Shown: one piece after another, positions 38,615 to 47,232 of the stretch | Numbering within the stretch: position 1 is the first letter of the stretch | Layout of the letters: every line of letters starts with the position of its first letter | NCBI RefSeq assembly: GCF_004361065.1 | Contig: NZ_SELT01000017.1 | Coordinates: 17,384-81,383 of the forward strand | Source: Cognatilysobacter terrigena | GTDB taxonomy: Bacteria; Pseudomonadota; Gammaproteobacteria; Xanthomonadales; Xanthomonadaceae | Reading direction: 5' to 3' | DNA length: 64,000 nt | Made by a program: the position numbers and the translations under genes | Notes under the pieces: model-generated | The model's input: the letters and a program-made list of their open reading frames with translations, nothing else | Databases searched by the model: none | What the model was told of the DNA's origin: nothing

Positions 38615-40228
38615 ATGGCGACGAAGCAGTGGTGGCGCGGCGGCGTGATCTACCAGATCTATCCGCGCAGCTTCCTGGACACCAACGGCGACGGCATCGG
38701 CGACCTGCCCGGCATCATCGAGAAGCTCGATTACGTCGCGAGCCTCGGTGTCGACGCGATCTGGATCTCGCCGTTCTTCAAGTCGCCGATGGCCGACTTC
38801 GGCTACGACATCGCGGATCCGCGGGCGGTCGATCCCATGTTCGGCACGCTCGACGATTTCGATCGCCTGCTCGCGAAGGCGCATTCGCTCGGCGTCAAGG
38901 TCATGATCGACCAAGTGCTCAGCCACACCTCCGACGAGCATGAATGGTTCAAGGAAAGCCGGCAGAGCCGCGACAACGCGAAGGCCGACTGGTACGTCTG
39001 GGCCGATGCCAAACCTGACGGCACGCCGCCGAACAACTGGCTGTCGATCTTCGGCGGCGTCGCCTGGCGCTGGGAGCCGCGCCGCTGCCAGTACTACCTG
39101 CACAACTTCCTCTCGAGCCAGCCGGACCTCAACTTCCACAACCCCGAGGTGCGCGCGGCGCAGCTCGACAACCTGAAGTTCTGGCTCGACCGCGGCGTCG
39201 ACGGCTTCCGCCTCGACTCGATCAACTTCTGCTTCCACGACGCGCAGCTGCGCGACAACCCGCCGAAGCCGGAAGAACTGCGCACGGGCCGTGGCTTCGC
39301 CGCCGACAACCCGTACGCGTTCCAGTACCACTACTTCAACAACACGCAGCCCGAAAACCTCGGTGTCCTCGAGGACGTGCGTCGCCTGATGGATCGTTAT
39401 CCGGATGCGGCGACGCTGGGCGAGATCTCGTCCGAGGATTCGCTCGCGACGATGGCCGAGTACGTGCGGCCCGGTCGCCTGCACATGGGCTACAGCTTCG
39501 AGCTGCTCACCGACGACTTCAGCGCGGCGTACATCCGCGGCACCGTCGAACGGCTGGAAGCGAGCCTCGTCGACGGCTGGCCGTGCTGGGCGATCAGCAA
39601 CCACGATGTGCGCCGCGCGGTGACGCGCTGGGGCGGCGCGAACGGCAACGACGTGCTCGCGCGCCAGCTCGTCGCGCTGGTGTGCTCGCTGCGCGGCTCC
39701 GTCTGCCTGTACCAGGGCGAAGAGCTCGGCCTTCCTGAAGCCGACGTCCCGTACGAACTGCTGCAGGATCCTTACGGCATCGCGTTCTGGCCGACGTTCA
39801 AGGGCCGCGACGGATGCCGCACGCCGATGCCTTGGAACGGCGGCGCGTCCGCCGGCTTCACCGACGGAACGCCGTGGCTGCCGGTCGCACCGACGCACCG
39901 CCCGCGCAGCGTCTCGACGCAGCAGGCCGATCCGTCGTCCGTGTTGAATGCGGTGCGCGCGTTCCTTCGCTGGCGTCATACGCAGCCGGCGCTGGTCGAA
40001 GGTTCAATCCGTTTCCTCGACACGCCGGAGCCGGTGCTCGCGTTCGTTCGCGAGCAGGCGAGCGAGCGGCTGCTGGTCGCGTTCAACCTGTCCGCGCAGC
40101 CGGTCACGTGCACGCTCGACGTCGGCACCGCGACGACGCTCGACGCGCCCGGCATCGACACCGGTGGCATCGACGCCGGCACGCTGCAGCTGCCCGCACA
40201 TGGCGCGTTGTTTGCACGACTCGACTGA
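38615..40228 (+). CDS. GH13 alpha-glucosidase (Xanthomonas XgtA-like)
   Basis: 537 aa, no signal peptide, so cytoplasmic. It begins WWRGGVIYQIYPRSFLDTNGDGIGDLPGI. GH13 catalytic set: DGFRLDSINF (nucleophile Asp), TLGEISSED (Glu) and AISNHDVRR (Asp). The wording fits the GH13_23 group, exo-acting alpha-glucosidases that release glucose from maltose and maltodextrins. ATG 38615 has a GAGG site 6-9 nt upstream. It heads the rightward unit that continues to the pullulanase-like and GH97 genes. Confidence 0.92.
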   Translation: MATKQWWRGGVIYQIYPRSFLDTNGDGIGDLPGIIEKLDYVASLGVDAIWISPFFKSPMADFGYDIADPRAVDPMFGTLDDFDRLLAKAHSLGVKVMIDQVLSHTSDEHEWFKESRQSRDNAKADWYVWADAKPDGTPPNNWLSIFGGVAWRWEPRRCQYYLHNFLSSQPDLNFHNPEVRAAQLDNLKFWLDRGVDGFRLDSINFCFHDAQLRDNPPKPEELRTGRGFAADNPYAFQYHYFNNTQPENLGVLEDVRRLMDRYPDAATLGEISSEDSLATMAEYVRPGRLHMGYSFELLTDDFSAAYIRGTVERLEASLVDGWPCWAISNHDVRRAVTRWGGANGNDVLARQLVALVCSLRGSVCLYQGEELGLPEADVPYELLQDPYGIAFWPTFKGRDGCRTPMPWNGGASAGFTDGTPWLPVAPTHRPRSVSTQQADPSSVLNAVRAFLRWRHTQPALVEGSIRFLDTPEPVLAFVREQASERLLVAFNLSAQPVTCTLDVGTATTLDAPGIDTGGIDAGTLQLPAHGALFARLD

Positions 40229-40246
40229 TCCGGCGACGGCCGGATC
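40227..40246 (+). repeat. Hairpin after the alpha-glucosidase gene
   Basis: GATCCGGC (40227-40234) / GCCGGATC (40239-40246) with a GACG loop, overlapping the stop codon. No T-run follows, so it may be an RNA-stabilising hairpin or weak terminator. Confidence 0.35.
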
Positions 40247-40298
40247 GCGCGGCATGCGGCCGCGTGGACGCCTTGCTACAGGTCATCGTGAAGTTGGC

Positions 40299-43004
40299 AT
40301 GGTGATGCGTCGCTCGGTCGTCGTCGCGCTCGCACTGACGTCGCTCGCAATGGCCGACTGCGCTTTCGCGGCCGCGCCGTCGTCGGCTGACTGCATGCAA
40401 GACGCTTCGTCCTCGACGCTGATTGCTTCCACCGACACGCGTGTCGACGCACGCGCCTATTGGCTCGACGCACGTACGCTGCGCTGGCCCGGCATGCCCG
40501 ACGACGCCACGTATCGGCTCGTGGGCTCGCGCAATGGCGCGCTGGCGCTCCATGCAGTCGGCCACGTGCAGGGGGTGGACGTCGAACTGCCACTTGGGCC
40601 GGTCGCGACAGCGCCGAGCGCGGCGGCCATCGACGCATTCCGCTTCGTCCCCGCAGGTGCGCAGCGCCAGCTGAGCGAACGCGACGCGCGCACCTTTCGC
40701 ACGAACGTCGCCATGCAGTGGTGGCTGGTGCGCGAGGCCGAGGGCGGTCGGGTCATCGATGCCACCTACATCCAGTCGCCCGGACTGCTCGACGCGGCGT
40801 TCGATGGCGACACCGCCCCGCTAGGCCCCGCAGTCGACGCACACGGCGCGACTTTCGGCCTCTGGGCACCCACAGCGCGCAATGTCGCGGTGTGCGTGTA
40901 TCGCACCGGGCACGCGCCCGCGCCGCTGCCTTTGCAGCGCGACGATGCGGCCGGCGCGTGGCGGACTGACGTTCCGGGCGACCTCCGCAACGCCGAATAT
41001 CTCTTCCTCGTCGACGTGTTCGTTCCCGGCATCGGCATCGTCCGCAATCGCGTCACCGATCCCTATTCGGTCACGCTGACGACCGACTCGCGGCGCAGCG
41101 TCGTCGAGGACCTGGCCGATACGAACGACGCGCGACTCGCACCCGCCGGCTGGAGCCATCGTCCGCGTCCCGCACCGGCGCAAAGCCCGGTCGACATGAC
41201 CGTGTACGAGTTGCACGTCCGCGATTTCTCGGTCGGCGATGCGAGCGTGCCCGCGGACCACCGCGGCAAGTACCTCGCGTTCACCGACACGACGTCGCGC
41301 GGCATGCGCCACCTCGCGGCGCTGCAGCGCGCGGGCCTCACCGATGTGCACCTGCTGCCGGTGTTCGACATCGCGACGATTCCCGAGCACGGCTGCGTGA
41401 CGCCGGATATTCCGCACGGCGCGCCGGACAGCGAAGTACCGCAGGCGGCGATCGCGAGCGTCGCGCTGCGCGACTGCTACAACTGGGGCTACGACCCGTA
41501 CCACTTCGGCGCGCCCGAAGGCAGTTACGCGACCGACGCGGCCGACGGCGCGGTGCGCATCCGCGAGTTCCGCGCGATGGTGCAGGCGCTGCACGCACTG
41601 GGCCTGCGCGTCGGCATGGACGTGGTCTACAACCACACCACGACATCCGGACAGGCGGACACCTCGGTGCTCGATCGCGTCGTGCCCGGCTACTACTCCC
41701 GCCTCGACGCGACCGGCAAGGTCGAACACTCGACATGCTGCGAGAACACCGCGACCGAGCACCGCATGATGGCGCGGCTGATGGCCGACACGCTGGTGCG
41801 CTGGGCGCGCGACTACGGCATCGACTCGTTCCGCTTCGACCTGATGGGCCACCAGCCGCGCGCTGCGATGGAACGTGCGCGGCGCGCACTGCGTGATGCG
41901 GTGGGCCGCGACGTGCCCATGCTCGGCGAAGGCTGGAACTTCGGCGAGGTCGCGAACGGCGCGCGCTTCGTGCAGGCGGCGCAGGGACGACTCGACGGCA
42001 CGGACATCGCCACATTCAGCGACCGCGCGCGTGACGCGCTGCGCGGCGGCGGCTGCTGTGACTCCGGTGAGGCACTGCGTGCGAACAAGGGCTGGCTCAA
42101 CGGGCTGGTCGAGACGCCGGCATCGCGCTCAAATGCGCTGCACGCCGCCGACCTGATCCGTGCGGGCCTAGCCGGCACGCTGCGCGACTACACGACGACG
42201 TTCGCCGACGGCCGTACCGCAACGCTGTCCGCGCTCGATTACGCGGGCCAACCCGCAGGCTACGCGAGCGCGCCCGACGAAGTCGTCAACTACGTCGAGA
42301 ATCACGACAACCTCACGCTGTTCGACGTCAACGCACTGCGCCTGCCGGCCGACACGTCGCGCGAGGGGCGTGCACGTGTGCAGGCGCTCGGCATCGCGGT
42401 GGTCGCGCTCAGCCAGGGCGTCGCCTACTACCATGCCGGCGTCGACGTGCTGCGTAGCAAGTCGCTCGACCGCAACAGCTTCGAGTCGGGCGATGCGTTC
42501 AACCGCCTCGACTGGACCTACACCGACAACGGGTTCGGCATCGGCCTGCCGCGCGCCGCGGACAACGGCAAGGACTGGCCGCTGCTCGCGCCGGTGCTGC
42601 GCAATGCGTCGATCAAACCGACGCACCGCGACATCGCGTGGACGCGCGACGTCTTCCGCGACTGGCTGACGCTGCGCGCCACCACCCCGCTGCTGCGCCT
42701 GCGGACCGCGGCCGACGTCGAGCACCGCCTGACGTTCCTCAACAACGGTCCGGCGCAGAACCCCGCGGTGATCGTCGGTCATCTCGACGGTAGCGGCCTG
42801 CCCGGCGCGCGCGAGCTGCTCTACCTCGTCAACACCTCGCCGGATGCGCAGGCGCTCGCGCTGCCCAGCGAAGCGCACAAGGCCTACGTCCTCCATCCCG
42901 TGCAGCGCGCGGGGGCCGACGCGCGCGTTCGCGAGACCCGTTACGACCCGAACGGGCGCATCACCGTGCCCGGCCGCACCGCCGCCGTTTTCGTCATCGA
43001 GTGA
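40299..43004 (+). CDS. Pullulanase-type alpha-1,6-glucosidase (GH13)
   Basis: 901 aa with a signal peptide ([21 protein letters not shown]). N-terminal beta domains of CBM48 type ([21 protein letters not shown]) precede [15 protein letters not shown]. The pullulanase hallmark [19 protein letters not shown] follows, then [15 protein letters not shown] (nucleophile), MLGEGWNFG (acid/base) and [10 protein letters not shown]. It debranches alpha-1,6 links in pullulan or glycogen-derived dextrins, probably in the periplasm or outside the cell. Starts at ATG 40299 or 40305, both before the signal peptide. It ends 4 bp before the GH97 gene. Confidence 0.92.
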   Translation: MVMRRSVVVALALTSLAMADCAFAAAPSSADCMQDASSSTLIASTDTRVDARAYWLDARTLRWPGMPDDATYRLVGSRNGALALHAVGHVQGVDVELPLGPVATAPSAAAIDAFRFVPAGAQRQLSERDARTFRTNVAMQWWLVREAEGGRVIDATYIQSPGLLDAAFDGDTAPLGPAVDAHGATFGLWAPTARNVAVCVYRTGHAPAPLPLQRDDAAGAWRTDVPGDLRNAEYLFLVDVFVPGIGIVRNRVTDPYSVTLTTDSRRSVVEDLADTNDARLAPAGWSHRPRPAPAQSPVDMTVYELHVRDFSVGDASVPADHRGKYLAFTDTTSRGMRHLAALQRAGLTDVHLLPVFDIATIPEHGCVTPDIPHGAPDSEVPQAAIASVALRDCYNWGYDPYHFGAPEGSYATDAADGAVRIREFRAMVQALHALGLRVGMDVVYNHTTTSGQADTSVLDRVVPGYYSRLDATGKVEHSTCCENTATEHRMMARLMADTLVRWARDYGIDSFRFDLMGHQPRAAMERARRALRDAVGRDVPMLGEGWNFGEVANGARFVQAAQGRLDGTDIATFSDRARDALRGGGCCDSGEALRANKGWLNGLVETPASRSNALHAADLIRAGLAGTLRDYTTTFADGRTATLSALDYAGQPAGYASAPDEVVNYVENHDNLTLFDVNALRLPADTSREGRARVQALGIAVVALSQGVAYYHAGVDVLRSKSLDRNSFESGDAFNRLDWTYTDNGFGIGLPRAADNGKDWPLLAPVLRNASIKPTHRDIAWTRDVFRDWLTLRATTPLLRLRTAADVEHRLTFLNNGPAQNPAVIVGHLDGSGLPGARELLYLVNTSPDAQALALPSEAHKAYVLHPVQRAGADARVRETRYDPNGRITVPGRTAAVFVIE

Positions 43005-43008
43005 AGCC

Positions 43009-45051
43009 ATGACCCTGTCGCGCCGTCCCCTCGCCGCTCTTCTGCCGCTGCTGGCACTGTTCGCCGCGCACCCGGTTCTCGCCAAGACCGTCGCCAGCGT
43101 CGACTCGCCCGATCATTCGCTGCGCGTCGAGCTGGACGTCGACGACGGCCGAATCGGCTACCGCGTGTTTCGCCACGACAAGCCGCTGATCGGCACGTCG
43201 CGGCTCGGTTTCCTCTTCCAGAACGCCGAGCAGATCCAGCGCAACCTCGCGTTCACCTCGCAGAAGACGCGCAGTGCGGACGAGACGTGGGAGCAGCCGT
43301 GGGGCGAGCGGCGCGTCACGCGCAATCACTACAACGAACTGCGCGCGCGTTTCACCGAGACGATCAACGCCAAGCGCGCGATCGACGTGACGTTCCGCGT
43401 GTTCGACGACGGCCTCGGCTTCCGCTACGAATTCCCGGACCAGCCGTCGATGAAGGACGTGCGTATCACCGAGGAACTCACGGAGTTCGACGTGATGCCG
43501 AACGCGACCGCGTGGTGGATCCCGGCGGGCGAATGGAACCGTTACGAATACCTGTACAACCGCACGCCGCTGCGCGAAGTCAGCCAGGCGCATACGCCGG
43601 TCACTCTGAAGACCGACGACGGCACGTACCTGTCGTTCCATGAAGCCGCGCTCGTCGACTACTCGAGCATGTGGCTGCGTCGCGTCGAGGGCCAGCGGCT
43701 GAAGGCGCAGCTGTCGCCGGGCAGCGAAGGCTGGAAGGTCCGTCGCACTGCACCGTTCACGACGCCGTGGCGCACGATCACGATCAGCGATCGCGCAGGT
43801 GGCCTCGTCGAATCCAGTCTCATCCTCAATCTCAACGAGCCGAACAAGCTCGGCGACGTGAGCTGGTTCAAGCCGGCGAAATATGTCGGTGTGTGGTGGT
43901 CGCTGCATCTCGACGAGAAGACGTGGGCGACCGGGCCGAAGCACGGCGCGACCACCGAGGAGACCAAGCGTTACATTGACTTCGCCGCCGCGCATGGATT
44001 CCGTGGCGTGCTCGTCGAAGGCTGGAATCCCGGCTGGGACGGCAACTGGTTCGCGAACGGCTGGGATTTCGACTTTACGAAGGCGACGCCGGATTTCGAC
44101 ATCGAAGCCCTCTCGAAGTACGCCGCCGCCAAGGGCGTGCACCTTATCGGCCACCACGAGACCGGTTGCGCAGTGAGTCACTACGAGCGCCAGCTGCCGA
44201 AGGCGCTGGATCTGGATGCACGGCTCGGCATCGACGTCGTCAAGACGGGTTACGTCTGCGACGCCGGCCAGATCGAACGGCAGGACGTCGAAGGCGGCCC
44301 GGTGCTGCGCGAATGGCACGACGGCCAGTGGCGCGCAAACCACCAGCTGCGCGTGGTGCAGGAAGCGGCGAAGCGGCACATCGCGATCGTCGACCACGAA
44401 CCGATCAAGGACACTGGCCTGCGTCGCACCTATCCGAACTGGATCGCCCGCGAAGGGGCGCGCGGCATGGAGTACAACGCCTGGGGCAATCCGCCGAACC
44501 CGCCCGAGCACGAAGCCAACCTCGTGTTCACGCGCATGCTCGGCGGGCCTTTCGACTTCACGCCCGGTGTGCTGAGCCTGAAGGGCCGCGGCGGGCAGCA
44601 GATCCAGAGCACGATCGCGAAGCAGCTCGCGAACTACGTCGTGATCTATTCGCCGGTACAGATGGCCGCGGATCTGCCCGAGCACTACGCCGAGCACATG
44701 GACGCCTTCCATTTCATCGAGGACGTGCCGACCGATTGGGACGACACGAAGGTCATCAACGGCGAGCCCGGTGACTACGTGACGATCGCGCGCAAGCAGC
44801 GGGGCGGTAACGACTGGTTCGTCGGCTCGGTGACCGACGAGAACGCGCGCACGCTCACGCTGCCGCTCGATTTCCTCGACGCCGGGCGCCGCTACGAAGC
44901 GCAGATCTATCGCGATGGCGACGGTGCGGACTGGAAGACGAACCCGTTCGCGTTCGTTGTCGAGACGAAGCCCGTGAAGCGCGGCGACGTGCTGACGCTG
45001 AAGCTCGCGGCGGGCGGCGGCGAAGCGATCCGCCTGAAGGCGCTGCGCTGA
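43009..45051 (+). CDS. GH97 alpha-glucosidase (SusB-like)
   Basis: 680 aa with a signal peptide (LAALLPLLALFAAHPVLA). GH97 motifs: an N-terminal beta-sandwich, VLVEGWNPGWDGNW, IGHHETGCAVSHYE, IVDHEPIKDTGLRRTYPNW and REGARGMEYNAWG. Glu residues in HHETG, DHEP and RGMEYN match the positions used by the inverting (SusB-type) branch. Releases glucose from maltooligosaccharides in the periplasm. It is 4 bp downstream of the pullulanase gene, so certainly co-transcribed. Confidence 0.94.
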   Translation: MTLSRRPLAALLPLLALFAAHPVLAKTVASVDSPDHSLRVELDVDDGRIGYRVFRHDKPLIGTSRLGFLFQNAEQIQRNLAFTSQKTRSADETWEQPWGERRVTRNHYNELRARFTETINAKRAIDVTFRVFDDGLGFRYEFPDQPSMKDVRITEELTEFDVMPNATAWWIPAGEWNRYEYLYNRTPLREVSQAHTPVTLKTDDGTYLSFHEAALVDYSSMWLRRVEGQRLKAQLSPGSEGWKVRRTAPFTTPWRTITISDRAGGLVESSLILNLNEPNKLGDVSWFKPAKYVGVWWSLHLDEKTWATGPKHGATTEETKRYIDFAAAHGFRGVLVEGWNPGWDGNWFANGWDFDFTKATPDFDIEALSKYAAAKGVHLIGHHETGCAVSHYERQLPKALDLDARLGIDVVKTGYVCDAGQIERQDVEGGPVLREWHDGQWRANHQLRVVQEAAKRHIAIVDHEPIKDTGLRRTYPNWIAREGARGMEYNAWGNPPNPPEHEANLVFTRMLGGPFDFTPGVLSLKGRGGQQIQSTIAKQLANYVVIYSPVQMAADLPEHYAEHMDAFHFIEDVPTDWDDTKVINGEPGDYVTIARKQRGGNDWFVGSVTDENARTLTLPLDFLDAGRRYEAQIYRDGDGADWKTNPFAFVVETKPVKRGDVLTLKLAAGGGEAIRLKALR

Positions 45052-45067
45052 TCGCGATGGGCGCCGG

Positions 45068-45379
45068 TCAGTCGAGCGTGAAGCGACGCATCCGCCGTGT
45101 CGGCCACACGGACGTGAATTGCGCCCCGCCGACGAGCCGGTATGCGGCAGAGACGCCGCGATCGATGCCGCGTGCCTCGAGCACCGACCGGATCTTGCGG
45201 AACACCGTCCGCGGATCGTCGGCCTGCACGAAGAAGTTGATCGCCTTCGGGCGCACGTCGTATCCGTCGGTGCGCGCGGTCGTGCCGAGCACCGGCTTCA
45301 GCTCCTCCTCCAACGTGGCGAGAAAGCTCTCGTCGTCCAGCGACGGGCGGTAAAACTTGATGACGAGTTCGTACTCCAT
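45068..45379 (-). CDS. Hypothetical 103-aa protein
   Basis: MEYELVIKFYRPSLDDESFLATLEEELKPVLG and so on, ending RRMRRFTLD: a small alpha/beta-looking cytoplasmic protein. No family recognised. It converges on the GH97 gene (16 bp) and diverges from the esterase gene, whose start lies 22 bp away. ATG 45379 is preferred; the longer frame to 45745 is antisense to the esterase. The function may be unrelated to sugar use. Confidence 0.6.
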   Translation of the reverse strand: MEYELVIKFYRPSLDDESFLATLEEELKPVLGTTARTDGYDVRPKAINFFVQADDPRTVFRKIRSVLEARGIDRGVSAAYRLVGGAQFTSVWPTRRMRRFTLD

Positions 45380-45401
45380 GGCAACGATTCTAGGCCGCCC
45401 A

Positions 45402-47219
45402 ATGCATGCGGGCGTCGACGCGGTGCGCTCGCGGTTCGTGTTCGGAACGCTGCTGCTGGCTGCCGCGTCGGCGGCGCCGTCGCTCGCGCATGCGGCCGTG
45501 CCGCCCCTGCACAGCGAAACGCTGTCGATCATGGCACCGGGCGTCGCTCCCGGGCCGCTGCGGGTGCGCGTGTTCATTCCGGACACCTGCCGCCGCGGCG
45601 CGATGCCGGGATGCAACGCGCTGTACGTGGACGACGGCCAGGACGCCGAAGCGGTGCATCTGGCCGAAACGGTCGCGTTGCTGGCCGCCACCGGCGAAAT
45701 CCGGGCGCCGGTGGTGATCGCCATCGACATGCCGCCGGACCGCATGGGCGCCTATGGCTTTTCCGATCGCGAACACGGCCGCGCCGTCGTCGCGCCGACC
45801 AAATACGGCGATGTCGGCGCCCGCGCGCAGGCCTATTCCGAATGGCTGGTGCATACGCTCGTGCCGTTCGTGGAGTCGCGCTATGCGGTGCGGCCGTCGC
45901 CCGAGGCGCGTGCGATCCTCGGCTGGTCGCTCGGCGGTGCGCACGCCTTCAACGTCGGCTGGCAGTACCCCGAGGTGTTCGCGCGCGTCGGTGCGTTCTC
46001 GCCGTCGTTCTGGTTGTCGACCGATCGGACCAGCCCTGACACGCAGCAGCGCACGCGCATCGCGCAGTCCATGGTCGCGAACACGCCGCCGCGCAATGGC
46101 GCGCGCTTCTTCTTCGCGATCGGCACCGACGAGGAGACGAGCGATCGCGACGGCGACGGCGTCAACGACGCGGTCGACGACGTGCGCGACCTGGTCGACG
46201 GCTGGAATGTCGACGCGGGCGGAATTAAGGGCCTGAAGCAGGTCGGCTACCGCGTGAACGACGATGCCGCACATCACGCCGATCGCAGCGACGTCGCGCT
46301 GTACGTGCTCGAGGGCGGCAAGCACCAGCAGGCGAGCTGGGCGCAGATGCTACCGCCGTTCCTGCGCTGGGCGTACGCGGTGCACGCGCCGCCCCTCAAC
46401 GCGACCGGCCGGACGGAGAGCTGGCAGGAACTGCCGTCGCGCTTCGTCGTCGCGCGCAACGTCGACGTGTGGCTGCCGCCGTCGTACGGCCGCGATCCGA
46501 AGCGGCGCTATCCCGTGGTGTACATGCACGACGGGCAGAACCTGTTCGACCCGTCGCTGAGCTACACCACGGGCGTCGACTGGAATATCGACGGCGCGAT
46601 GACGCGCCTTGTCGCCGCGCACCGCGTGCGCGAGGCGATCGTCGTCGGTGTCTGGAACACGCCGCTTCGCTTCGCGGAGTACATGCCGAAGGCGCCGGTC
46701 GCGGGCGGTTCGATCAACGTCGGTGTCGACGGCATCCCACCGGTGGATGCGGCGACGCTCCGCTCGGACGAGTACGTGCGCTATCTCGTGGAAGAACTGA
46801 AGCCCTTCATCGATGCGCACTACCGCACGAAGACGGGCCCGGCCGACACGTTCGTCATGGGCTCGAGCATGGGCGGTCTGATTTCGCTGTACGCGCTCGC
46901 GCAGCGGCCGGACGTGTTCGGCGGCGCGGGTGCGGTGTCGACGCACTGGCCGGCTGCGGGCGGCGTGAGCGTCGACTGGTTCGCGTCGCACCTGCCGCGC
47001 GCGGGTGCGCACCGGATCTACTTCGACCACGGCACGCGCACCCTGGACGCGCAGTACGCGCCCTTCCAGCAGCGCGTCGACGCGGCGATGCCCGCGCTCG
47101 GCTATCGCGCGGGACGCGACGTGATCAGCCGCGTCTACGAGGGCGCCGAGCACAACGAAGCGGCATGGAAGGCGCGCGTCGACGTGCCGCTGCAGTTCCT
47201 TCTCGGGCCGCCGCGCTGA
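45402..47219 (+). CDS. Exported double-domain alpha/beta-hydrolase (esterase)
   Basis: 605 aa with a signal peptide (RFVFGTLLLAAASAAPSLAHA). Two tandem enterochelin-esterase/esterase D-type domains. The first has YVDDGQDAE and nucleophile Ser176 in ILGWSLGGAHAF; the second has YMHDGQNLFDP and Ser489 in VMGSSMGGLISLYA, with a late His in EGAEHNEAAW. Both serines look functional. An Asp-rich insert (DRDGDGVNDAVDD) in domain 1 resembles a calcium-binding loop. Substrate unknown; the setting suggests acylated sugars. Start ATG 45402 puts the signal peptide first; ATG 45378 is the alternative. Confidence 0.85.
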   Translation: MHAGVDAVRSRFVFGTLLLAAASAAPSLAHAAVPPLHSETLSIMAPGVAPGPLRVRVFIPDTCRRGAMPGCNALYVDDGQDAEAVHLAETVALLAATGEIRAPVVIAIDMPPDRMGAYGFSDREHGRAVVAPTKYGDVGARAQAYSEWLVHTLVPFVESRYAVRPSPEARAILGWSLGGAHAFNVGWQYPEVFARVGAFSPSFWLSTDRTSPDTQQRTRIAQSMVANTPPRNGARFFFAIGTDEETSDRDGDGVNDAVDDVRDLVDGWNVDAGGIKGLKQVGYRVNDDAAHHADRSDVALYVLEGGKHQQASWAQMLPPFLRWAYAVHAPPLNATGRTESWQELPSRFVVARNVDVWLPPSYGRDPKRRYPVVYMHDGQNLFDPSLSYTTGVDWNIDGAMTRLVAAHRVREAIVVGVWNTPLRFAEYMPKAPVAGGSINVGVDGIPPVDAATLRSDEYVRYLVEELKPFIDAHYRTKTGPADTFVMGSSMGGLISLYALAQRPDVFGGAGAVSTHWPAAGGVSVDWFASHLPRAGAHRIYFDHGTRTLDAQYAPFQQRVDAAMPALGYRAGRDVISRVYEGAEHNEAAWKARVDVPLQFLLGPPR

Positions 47220-47232
47220 CGTCGGTCAGCGC
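47213..47232. repeat. Hairpin spanning two convergent stop codons
   Basis: GCGCTGAC (47213-47220) / GTCAGCGC (47225-47232) with a GTCG loop. It includes the TGA stops of the esterase and of the opposing GH13 gene. No T-run on either side. Confidence 0.4.

Noticed and set aside
35159..39979. A single minus-strand frame of 1606 codons covering the amylase gene and far upstream.
   Set aside because: Only the last 560 codons are GH13 with a signal peptide; the rest is antisense to MFS and the rightward GH13 gene, an effect of high GC and codon bias.
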